64,000 bases of DNA from Streptomyces sp. TRM49041. Its GTDB lineage: Bacteria; Actinomycetota; Actinomycetes; Streptomycetales; Streptomycetaceae. The translations under genes and the position numbers were made by a program. The DNA lies in the NCBI RefSeq assembly GCF_008271805.1, contig NZ_VSRY01000152.1, positions 124,001 to 188,000 on the forward strand, in the 5' to 3' direction. The notes beneath the pieces are model-generated. The model made no database searches. It was not told the origin of the DNA and worked only from the letters and a program-made list of their open reading frames with translations. The stretch's first letter is position 1; each line of letters starts with the position of its first letter. Positions 10,265 to 17,938 of this stretch are shown in pieces.

Positions 10265-10361
10265 CGTCTCCCGACCACCACCCCTAATCGAGGCGCTTCG
10301 CGCCGCCCTCTGTTTCCTGCCCGTCTCCCGACCACCACCCCTAATCGAGGCGCTTCGCGCC
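10265..10361. repeat. Two perfect 40-bp direct repeats in the znuA-glyS gap
   Basis: The copies at 10265-10304 and 10322-10361 are identical over 40 bp and separated by 17 bp. Each ends with the small hairpin GGCGC-TTC-GCGCC. They fill most of the region between the Zur box and the glyS start and would lie in the glyS leader or promoter. I believe similar sequence recurs in other Streptomyces genomes as a dispersed intergenic repeat, but this was not checked. Confidence 0.85.
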
Positions 10362-10401
10362 ACCCCCTGTCCCATTTCGTCGTCGTAATGAAGAGAGCAC
10401 C

Positions 10402-11784
10402 GTGGCCGCCGACAAGATCGACACCATCGTCAGCCTGAGCAAGCGCCGTGGCTTCGTCTACCCCTGTAGTGAGATCTACGGCGGCCAGCGCGCCGCCTGG
10501 GACTACGGACCGCTCGGCGTCGAGCTGAAGGAGAACATCAAGCGCCAGTGGTGGCGCTACATGGTCACCTCGCGTGAGGACGTCGTCGGCATCGACTCGT
10601 CGGTGATCCTGGCCTCCGAGGTCTGGGAGGCCTCCGGCCACGTGGCGACCTTCACCGACCCGCTCACCGAGTGCACCTCCTGCCACAAGCGGTTCCGCGC
10701 GGACCACCTGGAGGAGGCGTACGAGGAGAAGCACGGCCGCCTCCCCGAGAACGGCCTCGCCGACCTCAACTGCCCCAACTGCGGCAACAAGGGCACCTTC
10801 ACCGAGCCCAAGCAGTTCTCCGGCCTGCTCTCCACCCACCTCGGTCCGACGCAGGACTCCGGCTCCGTCGCTTACCTGCGCCCCGAGACCGCCCAGGGCA
10901 TCTTCACCAACTTCGGCCAGGTGCAGCAGACCTCGCGCAAGAAGCCGCCGTTCGGCATCGCGCAGATGGGCAAGTCCTTCCGGAACGAGATCACTCCGGG
11001 CAACTTCATCTTCCGCACCCGTGAGTTCGAGCAGATGGAGATGGAGTTCTTCGTCAAGCCGGGCGAGGACGAGACGTGGCACGAGTACTGGATGGAGCAG
11101 CGCTGGAACTGGTACACGGACCTGGGTCTCCGTGAGGAGAACATGCGCTGGTTCGAGCACCCGAAGGAGAAGCTCTCCCACTACTCGAAGCGCACCGCCG
11201 ACATCGAGTACCGCTTCCGCTTCGGCGGCAGCGAGTGGGGCGAGCTGGAGGGTGTCGCCAACCGCACCGACTACGACCTCTCGGCCCACGCCCAGGCGTC
11301 CGGCACCGACCTGTCGTACTTCGACCAGGAGGCCGGCGAGCGCTGGACGCCGTACGTGATCGAGCCGGCCGCCGGTGTCGGCCGCACGATGCTGGCCTTC
11401 CTCCTCGACGCGTACGTCGAGGACGAGGCGCCGAACGCCAAGGGCAAGATGGAGAGGCGCACCTCGCTGCGGCTCGACCACCGCCTCGCCCCGGTCAAGG
11501 TCGCGGTCCTGCCGCTCTCCCGCAACCCGGAGCTGTCCCCGAAGGCCAAGGGCCTCGCCGCGGACCTCCGCAAGAACTGGAACATCGAGTTCGACGACGC
11601 GGGCGCCATCGGCCGCCGCTACCGCCGCCAGGACGAGATCGGCACGCCGTACTGCGTGACGGTCGACTTCGACACCCTGGACGACAACGCGGTGACCGTG
11701 CGTGAGCGTGACTCGATGAAGCAGGAGCGCGTCTCCCTGGACCAGATCCAGGGCTACCTGGCGTCCCGTCTGATCGGCTGCTGA
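10402..11784 (+). CDS. glyS: Glycyl-tRNA synthetase, dimeric type
   Basis: A 460-aa class II synthetase of the alpha-2 type charges tRNA-Gly in the cytoplasm. The visible signatures are the N-terminal [15 protein letters not shown], a zinc-type Cys cluster (CTSCHKRF and CPNCGNKG) and motif 2 around [21 protein letters not shown]. The flipping-loop region [13 protein letters not shown], motif 3 [14 protein letters not shown] and an anticodon-binding C-terminal domain follow. The GTG at 10402 has only a weak GAGAG site upstream. No T-box elements were seen in the leader. A terminator follows. Confidence 0.96.
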   Translation: MAADKIDTIVSLSKRRGFVYPCSEIYGGQRAAWDYGPLGVELKENIKRQWWRYMVTSREDVVGIDSSVILASEVWEASGHVATFTDPLTECTSCHKRFRADHLEEAYEEKHGRLPENGLADLNCPNCGNKGTFTEPKQFSGLLSTHLGPTQDSGSVAYLRPETAQGIFTNFGQVQQTSRKKPPFGIAQMGKSFRNEITPGNFIFRTREFEQMEMEFFVKPGEDETWHEYWMEQRWNWYTDLGLREENMRWFEHPKEKLSHYSKRTADIEYRFRFGGSEWGELEGVANRTDYDLSAHAQASGTDLSYFDQEAGERWTPYVIEPAAGVGRTMLAFLLDAYVEDEAPNAKGKMERRTSLRLDHRLAPVKVAVLPLSRNPELSPKAKGLAADLRKNWNIEFDDAGAIGRRYRRQDEIGTPYCVTVDFDTLDDNAVTVRERDSMKQERVSLDQIQGYLASRLIGC

Positions 11785-11799
11785 CACCCGCCGAACGCG

Positions 11800-11837
11800 C
11801 GAAGCCCCCGTTTCCCCGCACGGAACCGGGGGCTTCG
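11800..11837 (+). terminator. Terminator after glyS
   Basis: An 11-bp stem (11800-11810 with 11827-11837) is extended internally by TTCC/GGAA pairing, and starts 16 nt after the glyS stop. Confidence 0.75.
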
Positions 11838-11892
11838 CTCTTGCCCGCTCGGGGTGTGCGGAAAATCCGGTGCCCGCGCGGCCCGAGCCCGC

Positions 11893-11935
11893 TACGGTCG
11901 TCGTCATGTCCTCCTTCCTCCCGATCTACGAGTGA
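11893..11935 (+). other. Putative leaderless 9-codon leader ORF with its own -10 box
   Basis: A -10-like TACGGT (11893-11898) ends 7 nt before an ATG at 11906 that opens a nine-residue frame, MSSFLPIYE, ending at TGA 11933-11935. This is the geometry of actinomycete leaderless starts. It lies about 80 bp upstream of the DUF6243 gene and may be a leader peptide on that transcript. It could also be coincidence. Confidence 0.35.
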
Positions 11936-12012
11936 GAGTGCGCCGGGCCTCGACGCCCGCAGCGCCCCACGAGACACATTCCGGATGACTTCTCACCCAG
12001 AGGGAGACCCCC

Positions 12013-12198
12013 ATGGCCAAGAGCCGCAACAACCTGCTCGGCGTAGGCGGGCAGCGCAAGAAGCTGTCCCGCGACGGACGCCAGGGCTCCGTGCCGCCCC
12101 GCGACGGCGCCGGGCGCGCGGCGGACGCCGCGGAGGCCAGGCAGGAGCTGCTGCGCAAGATGCGTGAGCGGAACCGTGCGCCGGAGCAGCGGAGCTGA
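12013..12198 (+). CDS. DUF6243 small basic protein
   Basis: A 61-aa highly charged protein without membrane segments. The N-terminus MAKSRNNLLGVGGQRKKLSR matches a small Streptomyces-specific family (DUF6243) of unknown function. A clear GAGGGAG ribosome site lies 7-13 nt before the ATG. It is a single gene between the glyS and dusB units, ended by a long hairpin. Its basic, Arg/Lys-rich composition would fit nucleic-acid or ribosome association, but that is inference. Confidence 0.75.
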   Translation: MAKSRNNLLGVGGQRKKLSRDGRQGSVPPRDGAGRAADAAEARQELLRKMRERNRAPEQRS

Positions 12199-12213
12199 TC
12201 CCGTTCACTGACG

Positions 12214-12252
12214 GAGTGGGCCCGGCCGCCGGCGAGGCGGCCGGGCCCACTC
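12214..12252 (+). terminator. 17-bp stem terminator after the DUF6243 gene
   Basis: A perfect 17-bp stem (12214-12230 with 12236-12252) with a GGCGA loop begins 16 nt after the stop. It ends right where the dusB promoter block begins, insulating the two units. Confidence 0.8.
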
Positions 12253-12253
12253 G

Positions 12254-12274
12254 CCGTACGGGACAATGGGGGGC
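12254..12274 (+). promoter_or_regulatory. Leaderless dusB promoter block
   Basis: CCGTACGGGACAATGGG is shared with the recO promoter. The -10-like GACAAT (12262-12267) ends 7 nt before the dusB ATG and no ribosome site is present. Confidence 0.5.
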
Positions 12275-13411
12275 ATGACCGCGTTCAGCCCCCTGTCCAT
12301 CGGCCCGCACACCGTGCGGCCGCCGGTGGTGCTCGCCCCCATGGCCGGTATCACCAACGCCCCGTTCCGCACCCTCTGCCGTGAGTTCTCCGGCGGCAAG
12401 GGGCTCTTCGTGAGCGAGATGATCACCACCCGGGCGCTGGTCGAACGCAACGAGAAGACCATGCAGCTCATCCACTTCGACGCGACCGAGACCCCGCGCT
12501 CGATCCAGCTGTACGGAGTGGACCCGGTAACCGTCGGCAAGGCCGTCCGTATGATCGTGGACGAGGACCTCGCCGACCACATCGACCTGAACTTCGGCTG
12601 CCCGGTCCCGAAGGTGACCCGCAAGGGCGGCGGCTCGGCTCTCCCGTACAAGCGGCCGCTGCTCCGGGCGATCCTGAACGAGGCGGTCAGCAACGCGGGC
12701 GGCCTGCCGGTCACGATGAAGATGCGCAAGGGCATCGACGACGACCACATCACCTACCTCGACGCCGGCCGCATCGCCGTCGACGAGGGCGTCACCGCCA
12801 TCGCCCTGCACGGCCGCACCGCCGCCCAGCACTACGGCGGCACGGCGGACTGGGACGCCATCGCCCGTTTGAAGGAGCACGTCCCGGAGATCCCCGTGCT
12901 CGGCAACGGCGACATCTGGTCGGCGGACGACGCCCTGCGGATGATGCGCGAGACCGGCTGCGACGGCGTGGTCGTCGGCCGCGGCTGCCTCGGCCGCCCG
13001 TGGCTCTTCGGCGACCTCGTGGCCGCCTTCGAGGGCACGGGTACGGCGGCGACGCCCACGCTGCGGCAGGTCGCGGACGTGATGGTGCGCCACGCCCAGC
13101 TGCTGGGGGAGTGGATCGGCGATGAGTCGCGCGGAGTCATCGACTTCCGCAAACATGTGGCCTGGTACCTGAAGGGCTTCGCGGTCGGCTCCGAGATGCG
13201 CAAGCGACTGGCGGTCACCTCGTCCCTGGACGAGCTCCGCGCTCAGCTGAGCGAGCTCGACCTGGACCAGCCCTGGCCCGTCGGCGCGGACGGCCCACGC
13301 GGCCGCACGTCCGGCAACAACCGCGTCGTCCTCCCGGACGGCTGGCTCAAAGACCCGTACGACTGCGCGGCGGTCGGCGCGGAGGCCGAGCTGGACACCT
13401 CGGGCGGCTGA
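12275..13411 (+). CDS. dusB: tRNA-dihydrouridine synthase
   Basis: A 378-aa FMN enzyme that reduces specific uridines in tRNA to dihydrouridine. The TIM barrel shows the N-terminal VVLAPMAGITNAPFR, the signature around DLNFGCPVPKVTRKGGGSAL (with the catalytic Cys in GCP), the FMN-contacting ALHGRTAAQ and the GNGDI and GVVVGRGCLGRPWLF segments. The ATG at 12275 is chosen because a -10 hexamer lies 7 nt upstream (leaderless); an in-frame ATG three codons earlier overlaps that box. It appears monocistronic. Confidence 0.94.
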   Translation: MTAFSPLSIGPHTVRPPVVLAPMAGITNAPFRTLCREFSGGKGLFVSEMITTRALVERNEKTMQLIHFDATETPRSIQLYGVDPVTVGKAVRMIVDEDLADHIDLNFGCPVPKVTRKGGGSALPYKRPLLRAILNEAVSNAGGLPVTMKMRKGIDDDHITYLDAGRIAVDEGVTAIALHGRTAAQHYGGTADWDAIARLKEHVPEIPVLGNGDIWSADDALRMMRETGCDGVVVGRGCLGRPWLFGDLVAAFEGTGTAATPTLRQVADVMVRHAQLLGEWIGDESRGVIDFRKHVAWYLKGFAVGSEMRKRLAVTSSLDELRAQLSELDLDQPWPVGADGPRGRTSGNNRVVLPDGWLKDPYDCAAVGAEAELDTSGG

Positions 13412-13463
13412 GCGTCCCCCCGGCGCCCCGTTCTCGCCTCGACTGCCGTGGTGCGAAACCGAG

Positions 13464-13490
13464 TTGCCCATCCGGCGCCTCGCCTAGGAT
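13464..13490 (+). promoter_or_regulatory. Candidate promoter of the caspase-MoxR cassette
   Basis: TTGCCC (13464-13469) and TAGGAT (13485-13490) are separated by 15 bp, a little short for a main-sigma promoter. The -10 box is a good match and lies about 30 nt before the chosen start of the first cassette gene. Confidence 0.4.
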
Positions 13491-13520
13491 GTGAGACTCG
13501 GGACACAGGTGGGGGACCAG

Positions 13521-14756
13521 GTGACAAGCGTCGTCTTCGTTCATGGCACGGGTGTGCGCGAGAAGGCCTACCGGGACTCGTGGGAGCGGGTCCGGCGGGG
13601 CCTTGCGCGGGTGAGACCGGACGTCCGGCTCATCCCCTGCTTCTGGGGCGAGCCCCTCGGCGCGCGCCTCGGCCTGGAGGGGGCCTCCTTTCCCGTAAGG
13701 GATCGGGACCGCGCGGCTCCGGGCGGTGACGCGGACGGGGCCGCGGACGACGGCCTGGCGCTCTGGGCCGCGCTCGACGCCGATCCGCTCGCCGAGATCC
13801 GAACGCTCGCCGAGTCGGCCGGTCCGACGGCGGGCGGTGGTTTCTTCCCGGGGCGGGTGGACCCGTGGGACGCCCTGGCAGCTCGGGTACGCGCCCTCTC
13901 CGGCGAGGACCTGCCCCAGGAGGGCGCCGACACCACCCGCCGGCTCGTCGAGGACCTCGCCGGGCACCTCACCGCCGCCGCCGGTACGGTCGCGGACGAG
14001 CTCTCCCTGCGGCTCTCCGGAACCGCCGGCACGGGCGACGCCGAGGCCCTGGCCGCCCGAGCCGTGCTGGCCCTCGCCGTCCGGCGCGCCGAAGAGGCCA
14101 CCGACGCCGACGAGCCGCTGCCCTTCGACGGCGCCGACCGCGATCTGCTCGTGGGCGCCCTCACCGACCGGCTCGGCGGCAAGGACCGCGGCGCCCTGCG
14201 CTCCGCGGCCTCGTGGGCGGGAGCGCGCACCCTCGACCCGGTCTGGTGGACGGTGTCCGGCGGTGTCGGGCTCGTCGGCCGCCGCCGCACGACGGACGCG
14301 GTCGTCCCGGCCGGCGGCGACATCCTGCGGTACCAGGCCCGCGGTGAGGCGCTGCGCGCCAGGATCGCCGAGACCGTGGCGCTCACCCGGGAACAGGACC
14401 CGGGCCCCGTCGTCCTGCTCGCCCACAGCCTTGGCGGCATCGCCTGTGTCGACCTCCTTGCGCTGGGGCCGGTGCCAGGTGTCGAGCTGCTGGTGACCGT
14501 GGGGTCGCAAGCACCCTTTCTGTACGAGATCGACGCTCTGGCCGGACTGCGGCGCGGCGACGGGCTGCCCGGCCACTTCCCGCGCTGGACCAATCTGTAC
14601 GACCGCCGCGACCTCCTCGGCTTCGTCGGCGAGCGGGTCTTCCCCGGCCGCGTCACCGACCTCCGGGTCGATCTGCGCCAGCCCTTCCCGCGCTCGCACA
14701 CCGGATACTTCGCGCACGCCCCCCTGTACGACCGGTTGGCCGCGGAGCTGCCGTGA
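13521..14756 (+). CDS. Alpha/beta hydrolase, first gene of a caspase-MoxR-vWA cassette
   Basis: A 411-aa serine-hydrolase-like protein. The N-terminus has the oxyanion-type motif VVFVHGTG (residues 4-11). A nucleophile elbow LLAHSLGG places Ser303, and a His candidate (His393) lies in the C-terminal RSHTGYFAHAPLYDRL. No signal peptide or membrane helix is evident, so it is probably cytoplasmic. The substrate is unknown; esterase or lipase activity is inferred from the fold only. GTG 13521 is preferred because GTGGGGGA lies just upstream; other in-frame starts at 13491 and 13509 exist. Its stop overlaps the caspase start (GTGATG junction), tying it translationally to the cassette. It may be an effector or an accessory enzyme. 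Confidence 0.8.
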   Translation: MTSVVFVHGTGVREKAYRDSWERVRRGLARVRPDVRLIPCFWGEPLGARLGLEGASFPVRDRDRAAPGGDADGAADDGLALWAALDADPLAEIRTLAESAGPTAGGGFFPGRVDPWDALAARVRALSGEDLPQEGADTTRRLVEDLAGHLTAAAGTVADELSLRLSGTAGTGDAEALAARAVLALAVRRAEEATDADEPLPFDGADRDLLVGALTDRLGGKDRGALRSAASWAGARTLDPVWWTVSGGVGLVGRRRTTDAVVPAGGDILRYQARGEALRARIAETVALTREQDPGPVVLLAHSLGGIACVDLLALGPVPGVELLVTVGSQAPFLYEIDALAGLRRGDGLPGHFPRWTNLYDRRDLLGFVGERVFPGRVTDLRVDLRQPFPRSHTGYFAHAPLYDRLAAELP

Positions 14757-16957
14757 TGTCCGGAGCCACCGACTGGTCCCGCGCCCATGCCGTGGTGGTG
14801 GCGATCGAGCAGTACGCGGGCGGCCGCGACTGGGAGCTGTCCGGGCCCGCGAACGACGCGGCGAGGCTGCTGCGCTGGTTCACCGACCGGGGCATGCCGC
14901 AGGAACAGATCCGGCTGCTCGCGTCGCCCCTCGAACGCAACGAGGGACTGCTCGCCCCGTTCCCCCGGGTCGACCGCCGCCCCGCCGACCGCGGCACCCT
15001 TCGCCGCGTCTTCCAGGACGAGCTGAGCGCTCTCGCCGGCGAATGGCTCTGGATCTACTGGGCGGGGCACGGCGTACAGGCTCAGGGCAACCGCTGGAGC
15101 CTCCTCTACCCGGAGTCCCGGACCGGCGACCCGCTGGGGCTCGACGCCGACAACCTGGTGTCGCTGCTGCGGACCGAGCACCTTCCGGTCCGCGACCTGC
15201 CACGGGCGACGGTGATCATCGACGCCTGCCGCACCGCCCTGCCGGCCCGGGACCACGCGCACTCCACGCCGCCCGACCTGCTGACCCACTCCCCGGAGAC
15301 CAACCGCGACCGGCGCATCTTCGTGATGCGCGCCAGCCAGTCCGGTACGGCGGCCAAGAACAGGGACGGGTCGGGACTGTTCACCTCCCGCCTTCTGGAC
15401 CGGCTGGAGGAGACCACCCGCCACGGGCTCCCCGTAGACCTCGACGACACCTGGTCGTCCCTGCGCGCCGACTTCGCCCGGCTGCACGCGACGGGCGCCG
15501 CCCGGCAGATCCCGACGGTCCACGTCGTGAACTGGGAGGAGAACGCGTACGAGTACATACCGCTGTCGCTCCCCGAGGATCCGGCCCAGCGGCGCGCCCG
15601 GGCTGAGCTGACCCTCGCCACCAAGGCGGTGCTCGAAGGCGTGGGAGCCTCCGCGCACCGAGTCGCCAAACGTCTGTGCGAGGAACTGGACGCCGTGCCG
15701 CCCGCGGCGGAGGGGGACGTTCATGTCGCCGACATGGTCGCCTGGGCGCTGACCAGCCCGCACGGCGTCCCCACACTGATCCATCTGCTCACCCTGGAGC
15801 GCGGCGAGATGATGGACCGGGACGAGATGCGGCGCGCCTCCCTGTCGCTCGCGCCCGACCGGTGGCTGCTGTGCAGCGAGTACCACGAGCTGCTCCGCCT
15901 CCTGACCGACGAATCCCCCACCGTCCACCAGCGGTTCGCCGAGGCGGCCCGGCAGGCCGTGCCCGGGATCGATCTTCCGGACGCCACCCCGGCCGTCGTC
16001 GTCGACGAACTGGAAGCCCGCCTGCTCGACCCCGGCCGACTCCCGCAGCTCCTGCGCGCCGTCGAACACACCGCGGCCGCTCTGCCCGGCCGGATCGCAC
16101 CCGCCCTGCGGTCCTGGTCCCTGCGGTGCGCCGAGCGCATCGACATGAAGGCCGTACTGCTGGACCGGCGTGCGGAGGCCGAGGAACAGGCCGAGCGGGC
16201 GCCGGCCGGCGCCACCGACTCCGTACAGATCAGCGTCTCCTCCGGGTCCGGACCCGACGCGAAGCGCACCTACCAGGTCTGGACGCGGGGCAGGCACGGC
16301 ACCGAACTGCTCGCTGTCGAGGACAGTCCCAGGGAACTCCCGGCCGTCATAAGGGAGGTGGACACCCTCCTGTCCCGGCACGCCACCGCCCGGCAGACCC
16401 TGGTCGAGTTCTTCCTCGCCCCGACGGACCTCGAACTGCAGGTCCACCGCTGGGAGATCGGCGCCGCGGGGCCGGTCGAGCGCTCGATCGGCACCGACTT
16501 CCCCGTGGTCGTACGCTGCGCCGAGCACCGGTCGTTCAACGAGCCCCTGTGGCGTGAGCGCTGGTCGAGGGTGGCGTCGGCGGGCACCGCCGATCTGCAC
16601 TGGCTCCCCGGCCACCTGCGGAACACGCGACAGGTGTACGGAGAGTTGCAGGCGCGCGAGGAGGCACCCGGTGTGGTCGTCACGGCGCCCCCCGAAGCCA
16701 GGGCCGAGGTGTTCACCGCCTGCCTGTTCGGCGGCGTTCCGGTGATGCTCTGGAACGGCGGGGCCGAACAGCCGGTCGGCAGGGAACAGCTGGAAACCCT
16801 TGTGGCCGACCGCCTGTTGGAGGAACTGCCCGGGGAATTGCGTAGGCTGCGCTCGGCGTGCGATGCCGACGACGACCATCCGGGACGGCACCTCGCCCTG
16901 CTCTGGGACAACCCGGAACGGCCGCTGCCGCCGCGACTCGACCTGTCTGCACCTTGA
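14756..16957 (+). CDS. Caspase-like protease with VMAP-C-type C-terminal domain
   Basis: A 733-aa protein with three parts. Residues 8-230 form a C14 caspase/metacaspase-like domain with the catalytic His105 in WIYWAGHG and Cys158 in VIIDACR, both at the expected places after the hydrophobic strands. Residues 260-470 are helical and resemble the adaptor (effector-associated) segments of predicted bacterial conflict systems. Residues 480-733 match the VMAP C-terminal domain (vWA-MoxR-associated protein), including the terminal signature HLALLWDNPERPLPP. Starts at GTG 14753 or ATG 14756 both overlap the hydrolase stop. The MoxR ATPase follows 12 bp after the stop. By analogy with described ternary systems, proteolysis would be triggered by the MoxR-vWA pair; the trigger and substrate are unknown. 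Confidence 0.88.
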   Translation: MSGATDWSRAHAVVVAIEQYAGGRDWELSGPANDAARLLRWFTDRGMPQEQIRLLASPLERNEGLLAPFPRVDRRPADRGTLRRVFQDELSALAGEWLWIYWAGHGVQAQGNRWSLLYPESRTGDPLGLDADNLVSLLRTEHLPVRDLPRATVIIDACRTALPARDHAHSTPPDLLTHSPETNRDRRIFVMRASQSGTAAKNRDGSGLFTSRLLDRLEETTRHGLPVDLDDTWSSLRADFARLHATGAARQIPTVHVVNWEENAYEYIPLSLPEDPAQRRARAELTLATKAVLEGVGASAHRVAKRLCEELDAVPPAAEGDVHVADMVAWALTSPHGVPTLIHLLTLERGEMMDRDEMRRASLSLAPDRWLLCSEYHELLRLLTDESPTVHQRFAEAARQAVPGIDLPDATPAVVVDELEARLLDPGRLPQLLRAVEHTAAALPGRIAPALRSWSLRCAERIDMKAVLLDRRAEAEEQAERAPAGATDSVQISVSSGSGPDAKRTYQVWTRGRHGTELLAVEDSPRELPAVIREVDTLLSRHATARQTLVEFFLAPTDLELQVHRWEIGAAGPVERSIGTDFPVVVRCAEHRSFNEPLWRERWSRVASAGTADLHWLPGHLRNTRQVYGELQAREEAPGVVVTAPPEARAEVFTACLFGGVPVMLWNGGAEQPVGREQLETLVADRLLEELPGELRRLRSACDADDDHPGRHLALLWDNPERPLPPRLDLSAP

Positions 16958-16969
16958 GGGGAAACGAAA

Positions 16970-17938
16970 ATGAACCAGGACTGGCGGCTCTTCCGCGGCG
17001 GCGCCGAACCGCACGAGGTCGAGGAGTGGCCCGCCGCACCACCGTGGCGGACCTTCGGCGCCGGCTCCGGCCGGAACGGCACCGAACGGGGCCGGGTGCG
17101 CCACGTCATCTCCGACGAGGACCGGGACACCGTCAACGCCGCCCTCCACCTCCACCGGCCCCTGCTCGTCACCGGCAAGCCCGGCACCGGCAAGTCCACA
17201 CTCGCACGCGCCATCGCCCGGGAACTCGTCCTCGGCGAGGTGCTCCACTGGCCGGTCAACAGCCGCTCCACCCTTGCCGACGGCCTCTACCGCTACGACG
17301 CGGTGGGCAGGCTCCGCGACGCGTCCCTGAACAGCCGCGGCACCGACGAACCCGCGCCGGAACCCGGCATCGGCGACTACCTCCGGCTCGGCCCCCTCGG
17401 CACGGCCATGCTGCCGCGTCCCAAACCCCGGGTCCTGCTGATCGACGAACTCGACAAGGGCGACGTCGATCTGCCCAACGACCTGCTCACGGTCTTCGAG
17501 GAGGGCACCTACGAGATCCCGGAACTCGCCCGGCTCAAGGAGTCCCGCGTCCAGGTCCGCGTCGACGGCGCCGGGGACGAACGAGTGACCGTCGAGGACG
17601 GCCGCGTCACCTGCCAGGTGTTTCCCGTCGTCGTGATCACCAGCAACGGCGAGCGCGACTTCCCCCCGGCCTTCCTGCGCCGCTGTGTCCGCCTCGACCT
17701 CAAGCAGCCGGACGAGCGGCAGCTCAGGGAGATCGTCCGCATGCACCTCGGCGAACGCGTCGGCGCCCTGGCCGACGAACTGATCGAGGACTTCATCCAG
17801 CTGCGCGACTCCCAGGCCCACGACCTCGCCACCGACCAACTCCTGAACGCGGTCCACCTGCGGGCGTCCGGCATCTCCATGGACTTCCCGAGTCTGCGTG
17901 AGACCGTGCTGCGCTCACTGGACGAATCGGACGCGTGA
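16970..17938 (+). CDS. MoxR-type AAA+ ATPase of the conflict cassette
   Basis: A 322-aa AAA+ ATPase with Walker A GKPGTGKS (69-76), Walker B VLLIDELDK (about 155-163), sensor-1 ITSN (223-226) and the following RR of the arginine-finger region near 238. All key residues are intact. The N-terminal 45 residues precede the fold. A GAGGGGAAACG ribosome site precedes the ATG. MoxR ATPases generally remodel a vWA partner using metal- and nucleotide-dependent contacts. Here the next gene encodes a degenerate vWA-like protein, and the stop overlaps its start (GTGATG at 17935-17940), the same junction as between the first two genes. Confidence 0.92.
   Translation: MNQDWRLFRGGAEPHEVEEWPAAPPWRTFGAGSGRNGTERGRVRHVISDEDRDTVNAALHLHRPLLVTGKPGTGKSTLARAIARELVLGEVLHWPVNSRSTLADGLYRYDAVGRLRDASLNSRGTDEPAPEPGIGDYLRLGPLGTAMLPRPKPRVLLIDELDKGDVDLPNDLLTVFEEGTYEIPELARLKESRVQVRVDGAGDERVTVEDGRVTCQVFPVVVITSNGERDFPPAFLRRCVRLDLKQPDERQLREIVRMHLGERVGALADELIEDFIQLRDSQAHDLATDQLLNAVHLRASGISMDFPSLRETVLRSLDESDA

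Noticed and set aside
10265-10361. CRISPR-like pair of repeats
   Set aside because: Only two copies with a 17-bp spacer, no cas genes, and the repeat carries its own hairpin; a dispersed intergenic repeat is more likely.
10183-10401. T-box riboswitch before glyS
   Set aside because: No T-box consensus or glycine specifier stem could be found. The leader is dominated by the direct repeats.
13568-17857. Very long open frame on the minus strand opposite the caspase cassette
   Set aside because: It is antisense to four genes with clear motifs and shows low-complexity Arg/Gly/Pro-rich translation, as expected from G+C-biased third positions. No domain is recognisable.
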